Source: Actinomycetota bacterium (lineage in GTDB: Bacteria > Actinomycetota > Acidimicrobiia > Acidimicrobiales > JAJPHD01). Taken from it: 64,000 bases of DNA. Below, piece by piece: positions 10,221 through 18,076 of this stretch (the first letter of the stretch is position 1; each line of letters begins with the position of its first letter). The translations under genes and the position numbers were made by a program. The notes under the pieces were generated by a model. The model was not told where the DNA came from, did not search any database, and saw nothing but the letters and a program-made list of their open reading frames with translations. Location of the stretch: the NCBI GenBank assembly GCA_021325455.1, contig JAJPHD010000014.1:85380-149379 (forward strand). The letters run 5' to 3'.

Positions 10221-10350
10221 CTCTTCTCCTTCTGTCTGGTCTCTACCGTCTGTCTGTGCCCGCCTGAGCGACCCGTTCCGCCTGGAAGTCCGCCTGGACG
10301 GCCTGCACCCTGGGGGGCCGCCAGCCGCCTCCCCTTGGCTGCGACCTAGC

Positions 10351-11277
10351 TCACCGTTGCTGGAGGCGGACCTCCAGGGAGTCACGCAGGGCGTCGCCGA
10401 TGAAGTTGAAGGCCACCACCGTGATCACGATGGCGATGCCGGCGGGGTAGATCAGCCACCAATAACCGTCATAGAGGTAGTTGAGGCCGTTGGAGAGCAT
10501 GTCGCCCCAGTTGCTGGCGGGCGGGGGCGGGCCCAGGCCGAGGTAGCTCAAGTAGGCGAGTAGCAGGATGGAGTCGGCCACCGAGAAGGTGGTCTGGACC
10601 ACGATGGTGCCGATCACGTTGGGCACGATGTGGCGCAGCACGATGCGGCCGCTGCGGCTACCCGAGGCCCGGGCGGCCTGGACGTAGTCACGGACCCGGA
10701 GGGAGAGCGTGTCACCTCGCACCAGACGGGCGCAGCCCAGCCAGGAGATGAAGGCGATGACGAGGATCACCACCGGGATGGTGGGCACGAAGATGGAGGC
10801 CAGGAGGAGGATGAGGAGGAGCGGCGGGATGGCGAGGATGGAGTCCACGACACGCATCATCAGCCCGTCCAGCCAGCCTCCCACGTAGCCGGCCACTGCC
10901 CCCCAGGCGGTCCCCAGCAGGGAGGCGAGGAGAGCGGCAGCCAGGCCCACCTCGAGGGAGGACTGGCCCCCCTTCATGAGCCGGCCCAGCACGTCATAGC
11001 CCACGTCGTCGGTACCGAGGGGGTGCTTGAGGCTGGGGGGCAAGGTGACCTGGTTGAGGTTCGTGTTGACCTGGTTGGTGTGGTAGAAGAACGGGCCCAC
11101 GAAGCTGAAGAGGGCCATGAACACCACGATGGCCACGCCCAGGACGGCCAAGCGGTTCTGGACGAAGACGTCGAAGATCAGCTTCCAGATGCTGCCTACC
11201 GCTTGAGCCTCGCCGCCCTCGGGGGTGGTGGCAGCCGAAGCCGGCTCTAGTCCGGTGGGGGCGACGCCTATGGCCAT
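10351..11277 (-). CDS. Oligopeptide ABC transporter permease, DppC/OppC type
   Basis: Inner-membrane permease, 308 residues. A ~25-residue Ala/Gly/Glu-rich cytoplasmic N-terminus is followed by the OppC-type first helix (LAVLGVAIVVFMALFSFVG), then a five-helix BPD_transp_1 domain. The EAA-loop region that contacts the ATPase is seen as YVQAARASGSRSGRIVLRHIVPN. ATG start at 11277 has AAGGGGAGC upstream. It lies 68 nt downstream of the DppB-type gene and is the last gene of the transporter operon. It would pair with the DppB-type permease and the fused ATPase to form the translocation channel. Confidence 0.9.
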   Translation of the reverse strand: MAIGVAPTGLEPASAATTPEGGEAQAVGSIWKLIFDVFVQNRLAVLGVAIVVFMALFSFVGPFFYHTNQVNTNLNQVTLPPSLKHPLGTDDVGYDVLGRLMKGGQSSLEVGLAAALLASLLGTAWGAVAGYVGGWLDGLMMRVVDSILAIPPLLLILLLASIFVPTIPVVILVIAFISWLGCARLVRGDTLSLRVRDYVQAARASGSRSGRIVLRHIVPNVIGTIVVQTTFSVADSILLLAYLSYLGLGPPPPASNWGDMLSNGLNYLYDGYWWLIYPAGIAIVITVVAFNFIGDALRDSLEVRLQQR

Positions 11278-11345
11278 ATCATGCTCCCCTTCATGTCAGA
11301 AATAGCCCTTTCATCTCAGGCGACAAGACAGGATACTGCTTGGGA

Positions 11346-12293
11346 TCAGGTGTAGCGGACCCGGGGGTCGGCCACGGCGTAGAGGATGTCGGCCAGGAGG
11401 GACCCCACCACGGTCGCAGCTCCCACCACCACGGTGAAGCCGAGCAGCACGGGGAAGTCCTTGTTCTGGGCCGACGTCCAGAACAGGAGCCCCATCCCCG
11501 GGTAGTTGAAGACGGACTCGGTTACCACGGCCCCGGACAGGGTGGCCGGCAGGCTGAGGCCGATCAGGGTGATGATGGGGATGAGGGAGTTGCGCAGCAC
11601 GTGGCGGAACAGGACCGAGAACTCCGACACCCCCTTGGCCCGGGCGGTGCGCACGTAGTCCTGCACCATGTTCTCTATGGCTGCCGAGCGCATGAACCGG
11701 CTGAACAGGGCCACGGTGACGATGGCCAGCGTGGCCACGGGCAGGACCAGACCGAGGGGCTGCTGGAGCACGGCGCCCACGGTCCCGCCCTGGGGCCCCT
11801 CGGGGGGCAGCAGGTGGAAGCTGATGGCGAAGCCCAGGATGAGGAGGAAGGCCAGCCAGAACACCGGCATGGAGTAGCCGATGAAGGCAGCCCCGGTGAC
11901 GGTGTAGTCGATGGGCTTGTTGCGCCGGATGGCCTGCAGGATGCCCAGGGGGACGGCGATGACCAGGGCCACGATGTAGGAGAGGCCCACCAGCAGCGCC
12001 GACTTGGGCAGGTCCTGGGCCAGGAGGGAGTTCACCGTCTGGTTGTAGTGGTACGAGTACCCGAGGTTGCCCTGGAGCAGGTGCCACACGTAGCGCCCGT
12101 ACTGGACCGGGAGCGGCAGGTTGTAGCCGTTCTGGACGATGAACTGGTGGATCGCCTGAGGCGTGGCTCTCGGGCCGAGGAGGGCCCGGGCGGGCCCGCC
12201 CGGGAGCAGGTGCAGGATGATGAACACGATGATCGTCACGCCGAACACGACGATCACGGCTTGGATCAGGCGGCGGATGATGTAAGCAGTCAT
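11346..12293 (-). CDS. Oligopeptide ABC transporter permease, DppB/OppB type
   Basis: 315-residue inner-membrane permease. MTAYIIRRLIQAVIVVFGV is the conserved OppB/DppB N-terminal helix, followed by FIILHLLPGGPARAL, another family hallmark. The EAA loop is DYVRTARAKGVSEFSVLFRH. The C-terminal segment VGSLLADILYAVADPRVRYT is standard for the family. A large hairpin at 12319-12367 separates it from the upstream binding-protein gene, so permease expression may depend on partial read-through. Confidence 0.9.
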   Translation of the reverse strand: MTAYIIRRLIQAVIVVFGVTIIVFIILHLLPGGPARALLGPRATPQAIHQFIVQNGYNLPLPVQYGRYVWHLLQGNLGYSYHYNQTVNSLLAQDLPKSALLVGLSYIVALVIAVPLGILQAIRRNKPIDYTVTGAAFIGYSMPVFWLAFLLILGFAISFHLLPPEGPQGGTVGAVLQQPLGLVLPVATLAIVTVALFSRFMRSAAIENMVQDYVRTARAKGVSEFSVLFRHVLRNSLIPIITLIGLSLPATLSGAVVTESVFNYPGMGLLFWTSAQNKDFPVLLGFTVVVGAATVVGSLLADILYAVADPRVRYT

Positions 12294-12318
12294 AGGCGTT
12301 GTCTCTCTGGCTGTCTAT

Positions 12319-12367
12319 GAGGCGAGGGGCACCGGCTGGACCAGGTCCAGGAGGTGCCCGTCGCCTC
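12319..12367 (-). terminator. Intercistronic hairpin between binding-protein gene 2 and permease gene
   Basis: Arms of 15 nt (12319-12333 and 12353-12367) pair with a single mismatch. The loop holds a second perfect 7-bp hairpin (CTGGACC A GGTCCAG). It may act as an attenuator or mRNA-stabilising element that sets more binding protein than permease. Confidence 0.6.
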
Positions 12368-12378
12368 GCATGCTCTTG

Positions 12379-14235
12379 CTACTTGGTGAAGTACCAATCG
12401 GAGGGGTTGATGTTCAGGTAGGTGTTGAAGCTGAAGCCATGCAGGTTGGACTTGATCTCCATGAGCTGGTAGTCGGGGTTGGGCTGCCAGATCACAGGGA
12501 GCTGCTCCACGGCGTAGTCCTCGTACTTGTACAGGTTCTGCAGGGCGTTGCCCTTGTTCAGGTGGGTGAGCTGGATGAGGTTGTCCATGGTCTTGCTGGA
12601 GTAGTTCTCGGTGTTGGACCCGGCACCAGTCTTGTAGAGCTCGCCGCCGGTCGGGTAGTAGTCCGGGGCGTAGACCCATCCCCCGCCCCAGTTGACGATC
12701 TCCCAGCTGCAGGAGGACTGGGACGGCTTGCAGGCCGCCGCCTTGGAGATGGCGTCGTCAAAGGTCGTGCCCGAGAGGGAGAGCTTGATGCCAACCTTGG
12801 CGGAGTCGGAGACCTCGGTCTCGATGGACTGGGTGAGGGCGGCGATCCCGGTGGAGTAGACGTACTGGAAGTCCAGCTTGGCCCCCTTCTTGATGCCCGG
12901 GCCACACTTGGTGGGATCGGTGCAGGTGTCCACGCCATTGGGGACCACCGTCCAGCCGTGGGACCGCAGGGTGGCAGCGGCCCGCTTGGGGTTGAAGCTG
13001 AACGGGCACTTCTTCTCGAGGGGGCTGGTCAGCTGGCTGGGCGGGTCGGCCGGCACCGGGCCGCAGGTCGGGTATCCGTAGCCCTTGTAGTAGGCCTTGA
13101 TGTCGCCCTTCTGGTCGATCAGCTCCTCGAGGACCTGGCGGATGTAGGCCTGGCGGAAGATGGGCCCTACGGTCGGGTTGTTGAGGTTGACCTCGAAGTA
13201 GTCGAACCCGAAGTCCGTCCAGGGCTTGAAGGTGTACCCCCTCGAGGCCAGGATGGTCCGCTGGGCCACGTCCTGGGCCGGGATGTAGCCGACGTCGATG
13301 CTGTTGCCTGACCGCAGGTCGTTGTACTCGGCGGTGTCGGTGGTGAAGGGCAGCTCGACGAACTTCGACAGGTGGGGCTTGTCCGGGCCCGTGTACTTGG
13401 GATTGGCGGTGAACACGGCCCGGCCCGTGGTGTCGAGGGACTGGAGCTTCCACGCCCCGTCCACCACGCTCCAGATGGGGCTGGAAGCATAGGTGGCCAC
13501 ACCCTTCTTGCCCTGCGAGATCAAGAACTTGTAGACGGCCGGGCACTTCTTGACGTCGGTGGTGCAGCCACCGCTCCCCGGCTTGGCGCCGAGCTTGGTG
13601 ACGTCCCAGGCCTCGGGGAAGGGGGTTATCTGGGAAAGCTCGTTGTACAGGAACCACTGGTGGCTGTAAGCATTGTTGAGGTTGAACTCGATGCTGGTGG
13701 GGCTGAGGACCTTGGTGCTCACCACGTTGTCGGGATAGGCGCCCGGCACGTAGGCGGCCCAGTTGGCCTTCTCGGCCGTCACCATGTTCTGCCAGAGCTC
13801 GACATCCTTGGCTGATACTGGCTCCCCGTCGGACCACTTATCGGGCTTCAGGGTGACGATCACGGACCTGCCGCCGTTGGTCCACTTGGGCGGGTAGGCC
13901 AGCGAGAGGCGGTTGTTCACCACGGGCTTCTCGCCGACGCCGAAGTAGTACAGCGGCTTGTACATGAGGTACTGGAAGTTGGAGATGTTGGCCACGCTGA
14001 AGTAGGTGAAGCTCATCAGCGGGAAGATCCAGTTGGGCGTGGCCGTGGGGCCGAGGGCGAAGGTGGCCGTGCCGCCCTTTTGTATCTTGCTGGCCGGCAC
14101 CGTCGTGGAGGATGCCGCCGCCGCCGAGCCGGAGGTCTTGGTGGTGGGCTTGGTGGTCCCCCCGCAGGCGGCCAGGAGGAGGGCCCCCGCTGCCAGGGCA
14201 GCAAGGCCTCCCATGGCTCTACGGAACATGCTCAT
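12379..14235 (-). CDS. ABC transporter peptide-binding lipoprotein (family 5), paralogue 2
   Basis: 618-residue family 5 solute-binding lipoprotein. MSMFRRAMGGLAALAAGA leads to the lipobox LLAAC, then a Ser/Thr-rich linker. LKPDKWSDG, VSAKDVELW and the C-terminal VIWQPNPDY align with the other two binding proteins in the window. ATG at 14235 is chosen: AGGGAG stands 6 nt upstream, and the in-frame sequence before it is Arg/Gly-rich and unlike a signal peptide. It lies between binding-protein gene 3 and the DppB permease gene, so this is the copy most directly tied to the permeases. Confidence 0.88.
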   Translation of the reverse strand: MSMFRRAMGGLAALAAGALLLAACGGTTKPTTKTSGSAAAASSTTVPASKIQKGGTATFALGPTATPNWIFPLMSFTYFSVANISNFQYLMYKPLYYFGVGEKPVVNNRLSLAYPPKWTNGGRSVIVTLKPDKWSDGEPVSAKDVELWQNMVTAEKANWAAYVPGAYPDNVVSTKVLSPTSIEFNLNNAYSHQWFLYNELSQITPFPEAWDVTKLGAKPGSGGCTTDVKKCPAVYKFLISQGKKGVATYASSPIWSVVDGAWKLQSLDTTGRAVFTANPKYTGPDKPHLSKFVELPFTTDTAEYNDLRSGNSIDVGYIPAQDVAQRTILASRGYTFKPWTDFGFDYFEVNLNNPTVGPIFRQAYIRQVLEELIDQKGDIKAYYKGYGYPTCGPVPADPPSQLTSPLEKKCPFSFNPKRAAATLRSHGWTVVPNGVDTCTDPTKCGPGIKKGAKLDFQYVYSTGIAALTQSIETEVSDSAKVGIKLSLSGTTFDDAISKAAACKPSQSSCSWEIVNWGGGWVYAPDYYPTGGELYKTGAGSNTENYSSKTMDNLIQLTHLNKGNALQNLYKYEDYAVEQLPVIWQPNPDYQLMEIKSNLHGFSFNTYLNINPSDWYFTK

Positions 14236-14344
14236 GCCTGTCTCCCTGCCCCCTTGTCTAGAGGCCCGGCTCCAGCCCGGGCCCGGGCGCACCGCCCGCT
14301 GGGTAGGCCAGGATCGTATCCGGGCCAGGGGGCAGGGACAAGGC

Positions 14345-14375
14345 AGCCCCCCTCCCTAGGGAAGGGAGGGGGGCT
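14345..14375 (-). terminator. Perfect hairpin after binding-protein gene 3
   Basis: Two perfectly complementary 13-nt arms (AGCCCCCCTCCCT and its complement) flank a 5-nt loop, 34 nt past the stop of the 14409-16280 gene. No U-tract. Probable terminator or attenuator. Confidence 0.65.
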
Positions 14376-14408
14376 GGCCGTTCCTGTTTCCGGACTAGGA
14401 GGGTCGGG

Positions 14409-16280
14409 CTACTTGGTGTAGTACCAGTCCTCCGGGGAGAGGGACGTGTAGGCGTTCTGGGGAACGACCCCCTGCAGGCCCTTCTTGACCTCGGTCAGCT
14501 GGTAGTAGGGGGTGGGCACCCAGATCCAGGGCAGGTCCTTGGCCAGGTAGTCCTCGTACTTGAAGAAGGCCTGCTGGGAGTTGGCGGAGTGCAGGGTGGC
14601 CTCGATCAGCCTGGCTGCCGTCGGGTTGTTGTAGCTCCCGGCATTGAGCGACGCCCCCTTCAGGAACAGCCCGTCACCGGTCGGCAACGTGCCGTAGCTG
14701 ATGCCGCCGTACTCCCCCAGCTCCCAGTTGCAGGCCTTGGGGCAGGGGTTGACGGTGCTGATCACCGTGTTGAAGGGCTGGGCCGTGAGGCTGATGTTGA
14801 CCCCGGCCTGGCTGGCCGCCGACTTGATGGCTTCGGACTGCTGGGTGAGGGAGGCCAGGCCGGAGGAGTAGAGCAGGGTCAAGGACATCTTGGCCCCCTT
14901 GGCGATCTTGGCCCCGCACTGGTTGGCGCCCGTCCCGGGGTTCTGGCAGACGTCGGTCCCTCCCGGAGTGATCTTCCAGCCGTGGTCCTTGAGCAGCTTC
15001 ATGGCCGCCGAGACGCTGAAGGGGTAAGGGTTCTTGCGCTCGAACGGCGAGACCAGGTTGCTCTTGGGGAGCAGCGGGACCGGCCCATAGGTGGGGACGG
15101 CCTGCCCGTGGAAGATCCGGCTGATGATCTGCTGCTGGGGGATCAGGTGTTGGAGGGCCTGGCGCACGTACAGCTGGTCCAGGATGGGCCCCACCTGGGG
15201 GTTGGTCAGGTTGGGGATCATGTAGTTGACGCCGAGGATGATCCAGGGGGTCATCTTGAACCCTAGGGAGTCGAGCGAGCTCCTGGCGGTCCAGTCCTGG
15301 GGCGGCAGGTACCCAACGTCGATCTGGTTTCCTGCCCTCAGCACGTTGAACTCCGAGGAGTCAGAGGTGAAGGGCACTTCGATGAACTGGGAGAGATGGG
15401 CCTTGTCCGGCCCCGAGTACTTGGGGTTGGGGACGAACACCGCCCTGCCGGTGGTGTCGAAGGACTTGAGCAGCCAGGGGCCGTCGACCACCTTCCACAG
15501 CGGGTTGGTGGCGAAGGTCTTCTCGTTCTTGGCCTGGTTGACAAGGAAGTTCCACACCGCCTTGGCCCCCGAGGTGGTGGTGTCGTAGTTGCCCACCTTG
15601 CCGCTCGCCGAGGTCTTGTCCCACGCCTGCTGGGGCAGGGGGTAGAGGACACCCAGCTCGTTGTCCGTGAACCACAGCGGGGAGACCGGGCCGGTCAGGT
15701 GGAACACCACCGTGCGCGGCCCCGTGGCCTGGTAGCTCTTCACGTTGTCGGGCATCTCGCCCGGGGTGTACTGGCACCACTGGGTCTTGTTGGCCTTGAC
15801 CAGGTTCATCATGAAGGTGAGGTCGCGAGCCGACACCGGGGCTCCGTCCGACCACTTGTAAGGCTTCAGGCTGACCGTGACCGTGGTGTCGTGGTCCGAG
15901 TACTTGATCGAGGAGAACAGGCTCTTCTTGGGGTTCACGCCGGTGTGCTCGCCGATCCCGGCCCAGATGAGGGGGCGGTAGAGGAAGTTGGAGAACTGGC
16001 TGATGTTGTAGACCGAGCAGTAAGCGGTCGGCGTCACCGGGAAGATGAAGTTGGGCGGCGAGGAGGGGGCCTCGGCGAAGGTGGCCGTGCCGCCCTGCTT
16101 GATCTTGCTGGAGGGCACGCTCGAGGTGGACCCGCTGGCTGCCGCCGAGGAGGAGGGGGACGAGGACGACGAGGAGGTCTTGGTCTTGCTGGAGCTGGTT
16201 CCCCCTCCGCAAGCGGCGAGCAGCAGTGCCCCCGCAGCCACGGCAGTGAGCCCCCCCATGACCTTTTGCGCTCGCCTCAT
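14409..16280 (-). CDS. ABC transporter peptide-binding lipoprotein (family 5), paralogue 3
   Basis: 623-residue family 5 solute-binding protein. Signal MRRAQKVMGGLTAVAAGA ends in the lipobox LLAAC, then a long Ser-rich linker (~35 residues). Shares LKPYKWSDG, VSARDLTFM and the C-terminal WIWVPTPYY with the other two copies but is more divergent in the central region, suggesting a different ligand range. ATG at 16280 has AAGGGGG upstream. First gene of the minus-strand cluster; a recognisable promoter lies at 16339-16367. Confidence 0.88.
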   Translation of the reverse strand: MRRAQKVMGGLTAVAAGALLLAACGGGTSSSKTKTSSSSSSPSSSAAASGSTSSVPSSKIKQGGTATFAEAPSSPPNFIFPVTPTAYCSVYNISQFSNFLYRPLIWAGIGEHTGVNPKKSLFSSIKYSDHDTTVTVSLKPYKWSDGAPVSARDLTFMMNLVKANKTQWCQYTPGEMPDNVKSYQATGPRTVVFHLTGPVSPLWFTDNELGVLYPLPQQAWDKTSASGKVGNYDTTTSGAKAVWNFLVNQAKNEKTFATNPLWKVVDGPWLLKSFDTTGRAVFVPNPKYSGPDKAHLSQFIEVPFTSDSSEFNVLRAGNQIDVGYLPPQDWTARSSLDSLGFKMTPWIILGVNYMIPNLTNPQVGPILDQLYVRQALQHLIPQQQIISRIFHGQAVPTYGPVPLLPKSNLVSPFERKNPYPFSVSAAMKLLKDHGWKITPGGTDVCQNPGTGANQCGAKIAKGAKMSLTLLYSSGLASLTQQSEAIKSAASQAGVNISLTAQPFNTVISTVNPCPKACNWELGEYGGISYGTLPTGDGLFLKGASLNAGSYNNPTAARLIEATLHSANSQQAFFKYEDYLAKDLPWIWVPTPYYQLTEVKKGLQGVVPQNAYTSLSPEDWYYTK

Positions 16281-16338
16281 CGAGTCGCCCCCTTACGATG
16301 TGAATGAAGCCACCCCAGGTTGCTGGGCCTGGCGGGGA

Positions 16339-16367
16339 AGGGTAGCCCATGGCGCGGGACGAGACAA
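16339..16367 (-). promoter_or_regulatory. Promoter of the binding-protein/permease cluster
   Basis: Minus strand: -35 TTGTCT (16367-16362), 17-nt spacer, -10 TACCCT (16344-16339). The predicted 5' UTR is ~50 nt and contains the Shine-Dalgarno sequence of the 16280 start. Confidence 0.5.
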
Positions 16368-16377
16368 AGCATCCCGG

Positions 16378-16383
16378 TACTTT
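16378..16383 (+). promoter_or_regulatory. -10 element (TACTTT) of hypothetical gene 16391
   Basis: TACTTT ends 7 nt before the ATG at 16391, with no Shine-Dalgarno. It fits a leaderless transcript and overlaps the divergent promoter of the transporter cluster. Confidence 0.45.
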
Positions 16384-16390
16384 TTGCCTC

Positions 16391-16708
16391 ATGCCGATAC
16401 GCAGCAAGCTCACGGTGCGCGAGCCGGCTCCCCCGGACGGTGGACAGAAGGCCGACCGGCAGGCCAAGCGGGAGCCGACCGAGGAGGAGCGGGCCACCCG
16501 CCGGGCCCGGGTGGCTGCGGCCAAGGACGCCCTGGCCCGCTCGGCGGGGCTGCGCGGCGAGCACGTGGGGGCGGCCCGGGCGGCCCTCAAGGCCTACCTG
16601 CGCCACCTGAACGATCCTCACCAGCCCTCTGATGACCAGTTCGCGGCCCTCGTCGAAGCTCCCTTCAAGGCACCCCCCAGGCCCCGCCGCAGCTCTTCGG
16701 GGCGCTAG
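16391..16708 (+). CDS. Hypothetical small charged protein
   Basis: 105 residues, not recognised. Rich in Arg, Lys, Ala and Glu, with a long predicted helix (EEERATRRARVAAAKDALAR) and a second helical stretch around GAARAALKAYLRHL; no Cys, membrane segment or signal. Divergent from the peptide-binding cluster. The ATG at 16391 is chosen because TACTTT sits 7 nt upstream, the spacing seen at many well-identified genes here. An MFS gene follows 13 nt after its stop. It could be a DNA- or RNA-binding helper, but nothing proves that. Confidence 0.5.
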   Translation: MPIRSKLTVREPAPPDGGQKADRQAKREPTEEERATRRARVAAAKDALARSAGLRGEHVGAARAALKAYLRHLNDPHQPSDDQFAALVEAPFKAPPRPRRSSSGR

Positions 16709-16721
16709 ACCCGGAGGTCCC

Positions 16722-18014
16722 GTGCCTGCCGCCCCTCCCAGCCAGGGACCTGCCCCGGCGCGCTGCCAGGCTTGCCCGGCCCTGTCCGGGGGAGCCTGCC
16801 CCGCCGGGGCGGCCGGCTGCTCCAGCCCGGGCCAGACGGCCCCCTGGCCCGCCCGGGCCGGGCTGGCCCTGGCCGCCGGGGTGGCGGGGGCCGTGGTCTA
16901 CGAGGCTCAGCCCCTGCTGGCGGCCGTCGACCGCTCGCTCCGGTCCGGCTCCGGCCCGGCCGGCCTGCTGTCGGCCCTGCCCCAGCTCGGGCTGGCCCTG
17001 GGCCTGGTCTTGCTCCTCCCGCTGGCCGACCGGGTGCCGCGCCGGCGCCTGGTCGTCATGCTGGCCGGAGGCCTGTCCCTCGCCTCGGTCGGGGCTGCCA
17101 TCAGCCCCAGCCTGGCCCCTCTGGCCCTGGCCGTCCTGGTCATCGGCGCCCTCTCGGTCCTGGGCCAGGTGGCGGTACCGCTCGCCGCCGAGACGGGGGG
17201 CGGGAGGGCCAGGCTGGCATCCCAGGTGGGGGGGGCCCTGCTTGCCGGGGCTGTGCTCTCACGCACGCTGTCCGGCGTGGTCGGTGGGCTGGCGGGGTGG
17301 AGGGCCAGCTTCTGGCTCCCGGCCGCCCTCCTGGCCGTGGCTGCTGTGGTGTCGCTGGCCTACCTGCCACCGAGCCGCCCGCTGCCGAGCGCTGCCCCCT
17401 ACAGACAGATGCTGGCCACCGTGACCCGCTCCCTGTCCGGCCTGGAGCGGCAGGCCGTGTACGGGGCGCTGGCCTTCGGGTCCTTCGGGGCAGCCTGGAC
17501 GGCCCTGCCGTTCCTGCTGGGCGGTGGGCGCTGGAGGCTCGGCCCGGAGCTGATCGGGGTGGTCGGCCTTACGGGCGTGGCCGGCCTGGCCGGGGGCTCG
17601 GTGCTCACCCGGCTCGTGCGTCCCTCCGGCGGGAGCGCCTCCATGGGGGCCTTCGCAACCTTGGCGGTGGCGGGATGGGCCCTGCTGGAAGTGGGAGGAC
17701 GCTCCCTGCCGGCGCTGGTTGCCGGCCTGGTCCTGCTGGACGCGGCCGTGCAGGCGATGCACCTGGCCAACCGGGAGGGAGTGGAGAGGGGGTCGGGGTG
17801 CTCGGCGGCACCGGCCGCCACCGCCTACATGGCTCTGGCCCTCCTCGGGGGAGCCCTGGGCTCGGCTCTCTCGGGGGCTGTCTGGTCGTGGGCGGGCTGG
17901 CCGGCTGCCTGTGGTGTCGGCCTGGCCTTGGCCGGGGCTGCGCTGGCTCTGTGGCTGGTCGACCTGGTGCGCACACCGGCGGGGCTGGGTCCCTCCCCGG
18001 TGCGACGACCATAG
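16722..18014 (+). CDS. MFS transporter
   Basis: About 430 residues with roughly 12 hydrophobic segments, two halves of six, as in the major facilitator superfamily. The loop DRVPRRRLVVMLAGG after the second-third segment matches the MFS signature (DRxxRR). Substrate unknown; the arabinose-efflux/YnfM-like branch is plausible. GTG at 16722 is chosen because GGAGG lies 4 nt upstream. Unusually, ~45 residues precede the first helix and contain four cysteines (15, 18, 26, 33) in a CxxC-x7-C-x6-C pattern. Codon bias matches its neighbours. Confidence 0.7.
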   Translation: MPAAPPSQGPAPARCQACPALSGGACPAGAAGCSSPGQTAPWPARAGLALAAGVAGAVVYEAQPLLAAVDRSLRSGSGPAGLLSALPQLGLALGLVLLLPLADRVPRRRLVVMLAGGLSLASVGAAISPSLAPLALAVLVIGALSVLGQVAVPLAAETGGGRARLASQVGGALLAGAVLSRTLSGVVGGLAGWRASFWLPAALLAVAAVVSLAYLPPSRPLPSAAPYRQMLATVTRSLSGLERQAVYGALAFGSFGAAWTALPFLLGGGRWRLGPELIGVVGLTGVAGLAGGSVLTRLVRPSGGSASMGAFATLAVAGWALLEVGGRSLPALVAGLVLLDAAVQAMHLANREGVERGSGCSAAPAATAYMALALLGGALGSALSGAVWSWAGWPAACGVGLALAGAALALWLVDLVRTPAGLGPSPVRRP

Positions 18015-18076
18015 GAGGGCGCCGGTGGTGAGGGCCATGTGCTACCATCCCGCCCAAGGTTCCCGGGAGGCGTGAG

